DNA from: Gemmatimonadota bacterium
GTDB lineage: Bacteria > JAAXHH01
Reading direction: 5' to 3'
NCBI GenBank assembly: GCA_009838645.1
Contig: VXRC01000045.1
Location: 71,983 to 129,191 of the forward strand
Length of the DNA: 57,209 nucleotides
Shown: piece by piece, positions 43,001 to 51,600 of the stretch
How positions within the stretch are numbered: position 1 is the stretch's first letter
Layout: every line of letters begins with the position of its first letter
Notes under the pieces: generated by a model
Told to the model about the DNA's origin: nothing
Database searches by the model: none
Seen by the model: the letters and a program-made list of their open reading frames with translations, nothing else
Position numbers and translations under genes: made by a program

Positions 43001-43332
43001 GCCAGCTTCATGTCAGTGCCCGGTTCGAAGACAAGGTTGACGTTCACGCCGTTGGTACTCGAATTGGATTCCACGCGCTGCAGTCCGCGCAGGGTCTTCA
43101 GTTCTCCTTCCAGCGGACGGGCGATCAGGTGGACGTTGTCCTCCGGCGTGGAATTTGGATAGGGTACCCAGACGTTCATCCAGATCCCGTCTCTCGCCGG
43201 AACGAGCTCCATCGGCAGCAACCGGAAAGAGACCGCCCCGAAGAGGATCGCGCTCACCAGGACCATGAACACGGTGACGGGCCTTCGGAAGGCGAAGGCG
43301 GTCCAGTTGTGGGGGGATAGGAATTTGAACAT
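40069..43332 (-). CDS. RND efflux permease (AcrB/HAE1 type)
   Basis: 1087 residues, 12-helix proton-driven exporter. Helix 1 is 'FAFRRPVTVFMVLVSAILFG'. The periplasmic porter part and helix 4 follow, the latter with 'GLMLGIGMLVDNAVVVLENI', containing the single proton-relay Asp (the second Asp of AcrB is Asn here). The C-terminal half ends 'GQAY'-like helices 'LPMAIGTATLGDQPYYPMGR' and 'LIFSTIGAMIALPLVYSAF'. It follows a second, larger RND gene by 21 bp, so the two probably form a mixed trimer as in MdtBC. Substrate not predictable. Confidence 0.92.
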   Translation of the reverse strand: MFKFLSPHNWTAFAFRRPVTVFMVLVSAILFGAVSFRLLPMELVPARDGIWMNVWVPYPNSTPEDNVHLIARPLEGELKTLRGLQRVESNSSTNGVNVNLVFEPGTDMKLAYVEVRDRVERVRPALPDEINRIWVRKFSSTDIPIMFLSLSWHGDRDALFQVVDEQLIPRIERIDGIAGIDAWGSRSRQVIIDLDEDLLKAYRVNVEQFIRAMDQANMDSPGGYVEDGGFRYIVRLSGAFETVEDIQSYPINERGLKLSDVARVEYRKPTSFRRFRLNGQDAVGMVISKESNANTVEVTAAVKETLSDLTRDPRWPGLSYFIFFEQSSWILNSLKALGTAGMWGGLFALGVLFFFLRRYRTTFIIAASIPASILVTFTVMYFVNTGYGILSLNLISLMGLMLGIGMLVDNAVVVLENIVRLRRMGLEPVQAAIQGAREVSVAVSAATLTTAIVFLPLLFIGGGNAQTEMREFGLVITISLISSLVMSLSFIPLLASRLLKEGRLPTVSLLEALEHRYAQVIGWVLNHRLDVALILGGFVILTFLVPMRSVTLDNSSSDPRRVWMYIEPGEFASLEYTDRFVTDLENQWMASADSLNIRAIRSDFRPGRITFEVFLHSGSDDSVWDSLRHNAKAPWVWGSLALCAVVLVLVRRKSNALQITAVLTALYIAILLILGTQGGVQSYRSSEEVARIIRDTIPEVPGLVVRWRWGEGGDEDPRVSIALHGENPRRLEQIAEDVNARLGQLPEITAITTDLDNEETQDEVQVTVDREISGKFGLTPRRVAEMTLSGIRGNELRRLKTEDREIRVWVQSKEEDRETVHQLRDQAVYLDDGTQLPLATMASFTQTPAFRTVFRRDSETILMVRANTTKEGIETIGGKISTSLADLSLPRGYSWRLGDRWERLEEDTAAMVTAILLALVAVLLLLGSLFESYIDPLIIILVSIPFAYFGCYWMLWATGTNMSVLAMIGIVILIGVVVNNAIVFIDHIKHLEREGRLKGRELIIQAGRDRLRPILMTAFTTMLGLLPMAIGTATLGDQPYYPMGRSVMGGLIFSTIGAMIALPLVYSAFEDLRNWWGGIVARIKRPV

Positions 43333-43353
43333 ATCAGGCTCGTTGGTTTCCGG

Positions 43354-46300
43354 TCATGACTGGACGGGACCCTCCGGGACAGGGCCTGCCGGGACGGGAC
43401 CCACCGGTGGCGCAGCCTCTGCGGGAGCGCTGTGCTGATCCCGGTCCACCAGCGAGTAGATCACCGGGATCACGATGAGGGTCAGGAAGGTCGAAGCGAT
43501 CAGTCCGGCGATCACGGTAACGGCCAGGGGCGTGCGGATCTCGGCGCCTTCGCCCAGTCCCAGCGCGAGCGGAAGCAGTCCCAGGATCGTCGTGGCCGAA
43601 GTCATGAGTATGGGGCGAAGCCTTACCCGGCCCGCGGTGATGACCGCCTCGATCCGCTCGATGCCGCGGCGCCGCAACTGGTTGATATAGTCCACCAGCA
43701 CGATGGCGTTGTTCACCACGATCCCGGCCAGCATGATGATGCCGATCAGGACGATCACGCTGATCGCGATGTCCAGTAGATAAAGGGTAAGCAAAACACC
43801 CGAGAGGGCAAGCAGAAAGGAGATCATGATGATGAAGGGATGGAGCAGCGACTCGAACTGCGAAGCCATGACCAGGTAGACCAGGAATACGGCCATGGCG
43901 ATGGCCAGCAGCATGCTGCGCGAAGCGATGGTCATCTCCCGGTACTGGCCGCCGATGTCGATGCTGAAGTCGTCGGGAAGACGCATTCCGGCAAGCCTCT
44001 CCTGCATGTCGCCGGCCACGCTTCCCAGGTCGATGCCGGTCAGATTCGCCGTCACCAGGGCCACGCGCTGCTGGTCGATGCGCCGGATCTCGCTGGGGCC
44101 TTCGTCCAGCTGGACCAGGGCCACGGCGCCGAGCTGGATAGGACCGCCTTCCTGCGCGCGGGATGAAGAAGCCTGATTGCTCGGTCGGAATGCCGACTCC
44201 TCCCCTTCTTCGTTGCGGTTCGTACGTTCATTCTGCCCGGTGTTACTCCGTTCGCCCGCGTTTACGGCCATGGCCTTCAACTGGGCGATCTGCCTCCGGT
44301 CTTCTTCCCTTGCCCGCACCAGGATGTCGATCTTGCGTTCTCCCGCCGAGAACCGGGTGGCCACGCTGCCGCGGACCTTGTTCCGGATCGCGTCCGCGGC
44401 CTGCCCGATGTCCACTCCGAGGGCCGCCATCCGGTCGCGGTCGAATACGATCACGGCTTCGGGGTAGCCCGCCTCCATCAGGGACCGCACGTCCCTCAGG
44501 CCTTCCAGTCCGTCGAGGACGTCGACCACCTCGCCGCTGACGCCGCGGAGGTCCTTGAGGTTGTATCCCCGGATCTCGACCTCCAGCGGAGCCTTGAAGC
44601 TGAACAGCGCCGGCCGGACGAATTCGACCCGGGCGTCCGGTATATCGGCCAGGCGTTGCCGCAGACGGTCCATGACGGGATCGCTGCCTCGTGTCCGAAT
44701 AGCTTCCGCGTCGAGCATGACCCCGACGCGGGCCACGTTCTCGCGTTCTTCATCCATGAGCGAACCGCTGGACTCTGTCGCGCCCACCACGACGTATACC
44801 TGCCTGATGTCCGCATCCTCCCGGATCAGCGATTCGATCATCGTCGCGGTTTCGTCCGTTTCCTCCAGCGGCGTGCCGGTGGGCAGGATGAGGTCCACCG
44901 CGAACTCGCCCTGCTCCATTTCCGGGATCAGCTCGGTGCCGAGGCGGGGAATGAGTACCATGGTCGTCCCTACGATCGCCGCGACCACGAGCAACGTGAC
45001 AAAGCGCTGGTTGAGCGCCCTGGTGAGGAAGGACACGTAGGCCGACTGAAGGCCTTCAAGCCCCTTGGTGAAAACGTAAAGGATCGGTTGAGCCACCTTG
45101 CCCAGCACCCAGAAGACCCCGCGCAGGAGAAACCACGCGGGTACGAGGGCCACGAGAAGCAGGTTGGGGACGATCGTAAACAGGATCTTGAACAGGCTGC
45201 CCACCAGGAACCGGACAAGCCGGTAGACGGGCAGGATCAGCCGGGTGAGGAAGACGAGGATCCAGCGCGGAGCCCACGCGACCGCACGCAGCCACCGGTT
45301 CTTGGGAGGCCGAACATCCGGGCTGCGGTACTGCCTGACGCTGCCCCATAGCCAGTGGACTGCCAACAGGAGGATCCTGCCGACAAGGTATAAGGGAAAG
45401 AACAGGATCCAGCGGGCCGCACCTGGGGCCCGATCGCCACCCTTCTGCCGGAAATGCTGAGCGATCTCACCGAACCAGCGCAGGCCCGGGAAGGTGTTCA
45501 CGAACCAGTTCGCCGAATCGCTGCCCAGCCTGCCGGCAAACCATCGGATCGTCCCACCGCGCTCCTCCGCGGCCGTCCGCCTGAAATCTCCGAAGGCCGA
45601 CTGTACCCAGAGGCCCCGCCCCGCCCTTTCGCCCAGGCTGCCTTCCCGCGAAGCCATCATGGGAATGAAGGTCAGGGCCACGGCCAGGGACGCCAGGAGG
45701 GCGAATGTGACGGTCAGGGCCTGGTCGGTGAAAATCTGGCCAGCGATGCCTTCGATGAATACGATGGGAAAGAACACGGCGATCGTGGTCAGGGTCGAAG
45801 CGGTCACCGCCATCCCCACTTCCGACGCGCCTCGGCGGGCGGCTTCCACCATGCTGTCGCCTTCCTCCCGGCAGCGGAAGATACTCTCCAGCACGACGAT
45901 GGCGTTGTCCACCAGCATGCCGATGCCCAGGGCCAGGCCGCCGAGGGACATGATGTTGAGCGTGGTCTGGCTGAAGAACATCAGGATGAAGGTGATCAGT
46001 ACGGACACCGGGATGGCCACGCCGACGATGAGCGTGCTGCGGAGGTTGCGCAGGAAGAGGAAGAGGACGAGGATCGCCAGCACGCCGCCCCACTGGGCCG
46101 TCTTGATGACTTCGTCGATGGCGTTTTCGATGAAGCGGGACTGGTCCGACACGAGGTGCAGGGTCACCCCTTCGGGCAGCGTCGAAACGATGGTGTTCGC
46201 CTCGATGCCCATCACGGCGGCACCGGGTCCGGCGCCCGTTGATTCCGCGCCGGCCGCGGCTGTCTCTTCCGACTCCTCGGTTGCTTCGTCTTCCGCTCCG

Positions 46301-47256
46301 TCGGCAACTACCGGTTCCGCATCCTCCGTTGGTTCAGCGTCCCCTGTCTCCACATCACCCAGCCGTTCCCGGATTGCCCGGGCGACCGTCACCGTGTTGG
46401 CATCCGCTTCCTTGAACAGGGCGATTTCCACGCTTTCGCGGCCGTTGATCCGCGTAAGCGTCTTCCTTTCCTTGAAATGCCGCCGGACCGTGGCCACGTC
46501 GTGGAGGCGCACGGGTACCTCGCCCCGGCTGGAGATGATGATCTCGCCGATCTCCTCGACGGTCTGGAACTCGTTGACCGCCCGTACGATCAGCGCTTCG
46601 TCGCCTTCCTGAAGCTGCCCCCCGGCCTGGTTGATGTTCTCCGCGGCGAGACGCTGGTTGATCTGGCCGAAGGTAAGTCCCAGCCGGGTCAATTGCGCTT
46701 CGTTGATCTCAACCTGGATTTCTTCTACCAGCCCACCCTTGATACGGACTGACGCGACGCCCGGCACCGTTTCGAGCTGCCGCCTGATCTCCCAGTCCGC
46801 CAGGTTCCGCAGCATGATCAGGTCGTCCCCGGACAACCCCAGGCGCATGATGGGATCGAGCTCCGGGTTGTACCGCAGGAGGATGGGACGCTCGGCGTCC
46901 TGGGGCAGGAATACGCGGTCCACCCGTTCCCGCACGTCCATAATGGCCAGGTTCATGTCCGTGTCCCAATCAAACTCGAGCACCACGTCGGAGACGCCCG
47001 CCCGGGAGATGGAACTGACTTCCACCAGGCCGGTAACGACCCCCACGTCCTCTTCGATCCTGCGGGATATGAGGTTTTCGATTTCCTGGGGAGCGGCGCC
47101 TTCGTACTCCGTGCGCACCGTGAGGGAAGGGTAGGAGATGTCCGGAAGGAGATTGACCGCCAGACGCTGGAAGGACACGTATCCGAAAATCAGCGCAGCC
47201 AGTACCAGCATCGTGATGGTGACGGGCTTGCGAATGGCGAAATCAACGATGTTCAT
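43354..47256 (-). CDS. Oversized RND efflux permease
   Basis: 1300 residues, about 250 more than usual. Core features are normal: 'IRKPVTITMLVLAALIFG' (helix 1), 'GLALGIGMLVDNAIVVLES' with D450, and the second-half helices. Two insertions explain the length. One is an acidic stretch at about 300-348 ('ETGDAEPTEDAEPVVADGAE'). The other is about 200 residues between the two halves (about 537-740) with three or four hydrophobic segments ('ARWILFFPLYLVGRILLLAV', 'RWILVFLTRLILPVYRLVRF', 'VPNLLLVALVPAWFLLRG'). The C-terminus ends in Gly-Pro-Val repeats. Encoded between the fusion protein and the normal RND. Confidence 0.9.
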   Translation of the reverse strand: MNIVDFAIRKPVTITMLVLAALIFGYVSFQRLAVNLLPDISYPSLTVRTEYEGAAPQEIENLISRRIEEDVGVVTGLVEVSSISRAGVSDVVLEFDWDTDMNLAIMDVRERVDRVFLPQDAERPILLRYNPELDPIMRLGLSGDDLIMLRNLADWEIRRQLETVPGVASVRIKGGLVEEIQVEINEAQLTRLGLTFGQINQRLAAENINQAGGQLQEGDEALIVRAVNEFQTVEEIGEIIISSRGEVPVRLHDVATVRRHFKERKTLTRINGRESVEIALFKEADANTVTVARAIRERLGDVETGDAEPTEDAEPVVADGAEDEATEESEETAAAGAESTGAGPGAAVMGIEANTIVSTLPEGVTLHLVSDQSRFIENAIDEVIKTAQWGGVLAILVLFLFLRNLRSTLIVGVAIPVSVLITFILMFFSQTTLNIMSLGGLALGIGMLVDNAIVVLESIFRCREEGDSMVEAARRGASEVGMAVTASTLTTIAVFFPIVFIEGIAGQIFTDQALTVTFALLASLAVALTFIPMMASREGSLGERAGRGLWVQSAFGDFRRTAAEERGGTIRWFAGRLGSDSANWFVNTFPGLRWFGEIAQHFRQKGGDRAPGAARWILFFPLYLVGRILLLAVHWLWGSVRQYRSPDVRPPKNRWLRAVAWAPRWILVFLTRLILPVYRLVRFLVGSLFKILFTIVPNLLLVALVPAWFLLRGVFWVLGKVAQPILYVFTKGLEGLQSAYVSFLTRALNQRFVTLLVVAAIVGTTMVLIPRLGTELIPEMEQGEFAVDLILPTGTPLEETDETATMIESLIREDADIRQVYVVVGATESSGSLMDEERENVARVGVMLDAEAIRTRGSDPVMDRLRQRLADIPDARVEFVRPALFSFKAPLEVEIRGYNLKDLRGVSGEVVDVLDGLEGLRDVRSLMEAGYPEAVIVFDRDRMAALGVDIGQAADAIRNKVRGSVATRFSAGERKIDILVRAREEDRRQIAQLKAMAVNAGERSNTGQNERTNRNEEGEESAFRPSNQASSSRAQEGGPIQLGAVALVQLDEGPSEIRRIDQQRVALVTANLTGIDLGSVAGDMQERLAGMRLPDDFSIDIGGQYREMTIASRSMLLAIAMAVFLVYLVMASQFESLLHPFIIMISFLLALSGVLLTLYLLDIAISVIVLIGIIMLAGIVVNNAIVLVDYINQLRRRGIERIEAVITAGRVRLRPILMTSATTILGLLPLALGLGEGAEIRTPLAVTVIAGLIASTFLTLIVIPVIYSLVDRDQHSAPAEAAPPVGPVPAGPVPEGPVQS

Positions 47257-47261
47257 GGAGG

Positions 47262-48401
47262 TTATTCCGGCGCTTCGGGAGCGACGATCTTAACCCGGGT
47301 GCTGTCTCTCATGCTGCGATGGCCGGCGATCACGACCAGGTCGCCCGGGTTCAGCCCTTCCTGGATCTCGGTGAAGTCCGCATCTTGCAGGCCGAGGGTG
47401 AGGGCGACGCGCGTTGCGATGCTGTCCTTCACGGTGAAGACTTCATCGTCTTCCAGCAGGGCGATCTTGGGGATCAGCAGCACGCCTTCGTGCTGGTCTG
47501 CGAGGATGGTCACCTTGACGAACATGCCCGGCTTGAGCCGCCAACCGGGATCGTCGATCCTTATGGTGACCTTGAAGGTGCCGTTCTGCGGATTGATGAT
47601 GGAGCTCACTCGGTGTATCGTGCCGTTGAACGTGCCGTCCGGCAGGGTCTCCGTTTCGAGGATGACCTGCTGGTCCGGGGCCACGTGCGACCACTCCATT
47701 TCTGGCAGATGGGTGTAGATCAGCAACGTGTTCAGGTCGACCAGTGTGAAAAGCGCATCCCCCGGCCTGGCCATGTTGCCGACGTTCTGGTGGCGTTCCG
47801 TTATGGTGCCGCTGAAAGGCGCGCGTATGGTGGTCTTGTCGAAGGCGACCTTGGCGGACTCCCAGTCCGCCCTGGCCATGATCAGCTCCCGCTCCTTCGC
47901 CTCGTGATCCACCTCGCTGATGAGCTGTCCCTCCAGCATGGCCGCCGAACGATCGAATTCCTGCTTGCGGGCATCCCGGATGGCCTCCGCGCGCGCCAGG
48001 GTTACTTCCTCTTCGTCGTTTTCCAGCACGGCGAGGACATCGCCCCGCTTCACGTAGTCGCCTTCTTCGACGCGCATCTCTTCGATCATGGCGGTCGTCC
48101 GCGGGAAAATCTGGGCATCGCGGTCGGCTTCCACCGACGCGGTCGTCAGCACGACATCGGAAATGGTGCCGAGGGAAGCCTCGAACACGTTCACCGGGAC
48201 CGGCAGCACCTCCGTGGTGTCGGCTTCAGCCTCGCCGTCCTTGCCGACGACCTTCTCTTCGCCGGTCTCCCCTTCCGCGGCCTCGGAACTGGCGTCGCCG
48301 CACCCCGTGGCAATGAATGCCGCCAGGAAAGCGATGCATGCCGCGGCGGCGGCTGTCCGGGAAAGACGCATTATGAGGGGTAGAACGCCTGGACGACGCA
48401 T
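47262..48401 (-). CDS. RND periplasmic adaptor (membrane fusion protein), lipoprotein
   Basis: 379 residues. Hydrophobic leader then 'FIATGC' with C34 as the probable lipid anchor. Barrel-sandwich ('VEEGDYVKRGDVLAVLEND'), helical hairpin, then 'FDKTTIRAPFSGTITERHQN' and 'LKPGMFVKVTI' follow the AcrA/HlyD plan. AAGGAG lies 6 bases before the ATG. First gene of a three-gene efflux operon with the RND genes (5 bp gap). No TolC-type outer-membrane gene is in the window. Confidence 0.92.
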   Translation of the reverse strand: MRRPGVLPLIMRLSRTAAAAACIAFLAAFIATGCGDASSEAAEGETGEEKVVGKDGEAEADTTEVLPVPVNVFEASLGTISDVVLTTASVEADRDAQIFPRTTAMIEEMRVEEGDYVKRGDVLAVLENDEEEVTLARAEAIRDARKQEFDRSAAMLEGQLISEVDHEAKERELIMARADWESAKVAFDKTTIRAPFSGTITERHQNVGNMARPGDALFTLVDLNTLLIYTHLPEMEWSHVAPDQQVILETETLPDGTFNGTIHRVSSIINPQNGTFKVTIRIDDPGWRLKPGMFVKVTILADQHEGVLLIPKIALLEDDEVFTVKDSIATRVALTLGLQDADFTEIQEGLNPGDLVVIAGHRSMRDSTRVKIVAPEAPE

Positions 48402-48542
48402 GCCTGCTCCTTCAGAACAGTACTACATCAATACTGACTATGTTTATACAACCGCAAACGCTTGTCATTCATGTGAAGTTCCCGCCTGTCTGCACCATTA
48501 GACAGCGGGTGCGGGGCGATAGTTTCCGTTAAATTCGAGGTT

Positions 48543-49382
48543 TTATCCCGCCGCCGCCAGCAAACGCGCCATGTTCCCGCCCAGGATGAGGTCCATGTCC
48601 GCCTTCGCGATGAAGGTGCAGTGGGTCCGTACGGCTTCGAGCGAGTGCTGGTACGTACTCGCCCGGGCGACGGGCGGATAGTTGGACGCCCAGCAGAGGC
48701 GGTCGGCCCCGTAGTACTCATAGAGCTTGCGGACGATCCACATGCAGTCCGAGTAGGGATATTCCCAGGCGGTCTCCGAGACGTATTGGAAACCGGACAG
48801 CTTGATGTGGATGTTGGGTACGTCCGCCGCCGCCAGGACCTCCCCGAGCATGGGCCGGGGCGCCGGTTCACCCACCTTCACGCCGGCCATGTGATGGCAG
48901 AGGAAGGGCGTGTCGGGGAATCGTCGCGCGAGCTTGCGCAGCGCGGGCATCCAGGCCGGACCCAGGGCCAGGGAAGCGATCTGGTTGAGTTCGGCCGCCT
49001 TCTCGAAGAACGCGAGGCCTTCCCGCGACTCGAACCAGTCCGTATCGCCCTTCAGATAGTGGGTGAACCCTTTCAGCCGGTACTTCTCTACCGATGCGGC
49101 CAGCCGGTCGGCGCTGCCCGGGATGTGGTAGGTGTCGGACCAGGAACAGTCCACGTCGGCGAACTGAATGAACCGGTCGGGGTATCGGCGGACGCACTCG
49201 GCTCCGTAGTCGTTGTTGTTGGGGTTGTGTTCGATCCGGGCGCAAACCAGTACCGCCTTGTCCACCCCGGCCAGGTCCATTTCGTGCAGCAGCATCTCTG
49301 CCCGGCCCCGGTTCTCCGGATCCGGGACTTCCGGTTCGTAGGGCCAGTAATCCCACGCGTGGGCATGGCAGTCGATGATCAT
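48543..49382 (-). CDS. Amidohydrolase family 2 protein
   Basis: 279 residues. H6 and H8 in 'MIIDCHAHAWDYWP', then 'GVDKAVLVCARIEHNPNN', 'PDTPFLCHHMAGVKVG', 'HIKLSGFQYV' and 'LCWASNYPPVA' fit the amidohydrolase-2 TIM barrel. Smaller and distinct from the one at 10237. Likely hydrolyses a lactone or decarboxylates a small acid. Not obviously linked to its neighbours. Confidence 0.85.
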   Translation of the reverse strand: MIIDCHAHAWDYWPYEPEVPDPENRGRAEMLLHEMDLAGVDKAVLVCARIEHNPNNNDYGAECVRRYPDRFIQFADVDCSWSDTYHIPGSADRLAASVEKYRLKGFTHYLKGDTDWFESREGLAFFEKAAELNQIASLALGPAWMPALRKLARRFPDTPFLCHHMAGVKVGEPAPRPMLGEVLAAADVPNIHIKLSGFQYVSETAWEYPYSDCMWIVRKLYEYYGADRLCWASNYPPVARASTYQHSLEAVRTHCTFIAKADMDLILGGNMARLLAAAG

Positions 49383-49442
49383 CGTTTGATTCCTTTCTTA
49401 AGTTGTAGATTGTCGGCCTTCGGTCGTCCAGGGCCGGTTGGC

Positions 49443-49496
49443 GCGGCCCGACTGGTTAATGCGGCTCGAATGGTCTACGCGGCCCGAGCGGTCTTC
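49443..49496 (+). repeat. 18-bp tandem repeat, 3 units, at the end of the DMT gene
   Basis: GCGGCCCGACTGGTTAAT, GCGGCTCGAATGGTCTAC and GCGGCCCGAGCGGTCTTC in exact phase. The third unit touches the stop codon of the exporter gene. Confidence 0.8.
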
Positions 49497-50379
49497 AATA
49501 CCGGTTGACCACCCAGAGCCCGGCCGCCAGCAGCACCAGGCCGCCCGTGAGGTAAGTGGTCACCTGGTCGCCCAGGATGAGCCAGCTAAGGAGGACGCCG
49601 AAGAGGGGCGTCGTGAAGAAGAAGGCGCTGATCTGGGTGGCGCTGTGCCGCTGCAGCAGCCGTATCCAAACGAGAAAGCAGAATCCGGCGACGATGGCGC
49701 CCTGGTACAGGACCGCCGCCACGATGGACGGGTCGATCGTGACGGGCAGGTGCCATTCGGTCGACACCCAGAGGACGGTGAAGATGGGCAGCACGACCAC
49801 CTGCTGCCAGAATATGACCGAGACGGGGGAGATGCGCCTGACCAGGACCTTGTTGATCATGATCTGTATGGCCAGGCTTATGGAGCTGAAGAGGACCAGC
49901 ACGTCTCCCAGCGGGGTCGACGGCCCGCCGGCTTCGTCGTATATGGTCAGCACCATGCCGGCGCCGGCAAGGACCAGTCCGAGGTTCTTCATCAGCGTCA
50001 GGCGGTCGCCCGGGATGATGTAGTGGGAGATGGCGGCGACGACGAAGGGGTAGGTCTGCATGAACAGCACGGCGTGGCTTCCGGAGGTTTGCTCCGCGCC
50101 GATGTTCAGGAAGAGGATCTGCGCGGCCATGACGAGGGCGGGCACGGCGATGATCAGGCGGTCTCCCCGCGCCACGAAAAGCGAGACGCCGGCCAGGCGC
50201 GTCCAGGCGAAGACGCATACCAGGGCGACCCCGAAGCGCAGCACCGCCAGGAGGATCGGCGGGATGCCTTCCAAGCCCACTTTGACCGATACGACCAGGC
50301 CGCCCCAGAGTGTGCAGAGCATCAGCACGAGGAGGACGGACCTCGTCGTCAACGGCTGGTTTTCGTCGATGTGGGTCAC
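49495..50379 (-). CDS. EamA/DMT-superfamily transporter
   Basis: 294 residues, ten predicted helices in two EamA halves ('VLLVLMLCTLWGGLVVSVKV', 'LLQRHSATQISAFFFTTPLF', 'YLTGGLVLLAAGLWVVNRY'). An exporter of a small metabolite or drug; the substrate is unknown. Confidence 0.88.
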   Translation of the reverse strand: MTHIDENQPLTTRSVLLVLMLCTLWGGLVVSVKVGLEGIPPILLAVLRFGVALVCVFAWTRLAGVSLFVARGDRLIIAVPALVMAAQILFLNIGAEQTSGSHAVLFMQTYPFVVAAISHYIIPGDRLTLMKNLGLVLAGAGMVLTIYDEAGGPSTPLGDVLVLFSSISLAIQIMINKVLVRRISPVSVIFWQQVVVLPIFTVLWVSTEWHLPVTIDPSIVAAVLYQGAIVAGFCFLVWIRLLQRHSATQISAFFFTTPLFGVLLSWLILGDQVTTYLTGGLVLLAAGLWVVNRY

Positions 50380-50474
50380 CCTGGCCAGCCTTTTCGCGGG
50401 AGGCAGGAAGCGAGAGGAAACGGCAGGGCGAGATTATACGAAGCGGGAGCGCCTGGAAGCAACGTTAAAGTTCA

Positions 50475-50539
50475 GGCCAGGCGTACAGTTCCGGCGTACG
50501 GTTCCGGCGTTCAGGCCCGGCGTACAGGCCCGGCCGCGG
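50475..50539 (+). repeat. 13-bp tandem repeat, 5 units
   Basis: Five perfectly phased 13-bp units with core GGCCCGGCGTACA / GTTCCGGCGTACG, in the gap between the DMT gene and the end of acr3. On the minus strand they follow the acr3 stop codon and resemble its last bases (TGTATGACCGG). Confidence 0.85.
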
Positions 50540-50553
50540 TGCGCCGCGACGGC

Positions 50554-51600
50554 TTACCGGTCATACATGCGCCGAAAACGCAGGGCCACGTTGACCAGAG
50601 CGATCATGACCGGCACCTCGACGAGGGGGCCGATGACCGCCGCGAAGGCCACGCCCGATTCGATACCGAAGACCGCCACGGCCACGGCGATGGCCAGTTC
50701 GAAGTTGTTGCTCGCGGCGGTGAAGGAAAGCGTGGCGTTCTTCGAATAGTCCGCGCCGATTTTTCGTCCCATCCAGAAGGTGATCAGGAACATGAGCACG
50801 AAATATACGAGGAGCGGTACGGCGATCCTGACTACGTCCAGGGGGATAGCCACGATCGTATCGCCCTTCAGGCTGAACATGACCACGATGGTGAACAGCA
50901 GCGCCACCAGGGTGATGGGGCTGATGCGGGGGATGAAGGTCGACTCGTACCACGGCCTTCCCTTGAGCCGCAACAGGACCAGGCGGGTCGCCATGCCGCC
51001 GAAGAAGGGAATGCCCAGGTAGATGAGCACGCTTTCCGCGATCTGGGCGATCGTCACCGGCACGACGCTGCCCTCCAGCCCGAACCAGGGCGGAAGCACC
51101 GTGATGAAGACGTAGGCGTACACGCTGTAGAAGAAGACCTGGAACAGGCTGTTGAAGGCCACGAGGCCGGCGGCGTACTCCGTGTTTCCCTTCGCCAGTT
51201 CGTTCCACACGATGACCATGGCGATGCAACGTGCCAGGCCGATGAGGATCAGGCCGGTCATGTACTCGGGATGCGCCGGCAGGAAGAGCGCCGCCAGCCC
51301 GAACATCAGGATCGGGCCGACGACCCAGTTCAGGAAGAGGGAAGCGCCGAGGATCCGCACGTTGCGGAACACGTCCCACAGTTCCTCGTACTTCACCTTG
51401 GCCAGCGGTGGATACATCATCAGGATGAGCCCGATGGCGATGGGCAGGTTGGTTGTGCCCACCTGGCCGAGTTGGATCAGGGCGGGCACCTCCGGCGCCC
51501 ACACGCCGAGCGCGACGCCGAGGCCCATGGCCAGGAAGATCCACAGGGTCAGGTACCGGTCGCGCGCAGACAGTTTACTCGTCGTTGTATCCATGGTCAC
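50554..51600 (-). CDS. acr3: ACR3-family arsenite efflux permease
   Basis: 348 residues, ten helices. '[20 protein letters not shown]', '[20 protein letters not shown]' with the conserved Cys needed for arsenite transport, and '[20 protein letters not shown]' with the conserved late-helix Glu are ACR3 landmarks. Its start lies inside the last codons of the arsenate reductase gene, so the two are translationally coupled. Expels As(III) from the cell. Confidence 0.94.
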   Translation of the reverse strand: MTMDTTTSKLSARDRYLTLWIFLAMGLGVALGVWAPEVPALIQLGQVGTTNLPIAIGLILMMYPPLAKVKYEELWDVFRNVRILGASLFLNWVVGPILMFGLAALFLPAHPEYMTGLILIGLARCIAMVIVWNELAKGNTEYAAGLVAFNSLFQVFFYSVYAYVFITVLPPWFGLEGSVVPVTIAQIAESVLIYLGIPFFGGMATRLVLLRLKGRPWYESTFIPRISPITLVALLFTIVVMFSLKGDTIVAIPLDVVRIAVPLLVYFVLMFLITFWMGRKIGADYSKNATLSFTAASNNFELAIAVAVAVFGIESGVAFAAVIGPLVEVPVMIALVNVALRFRRMYDR

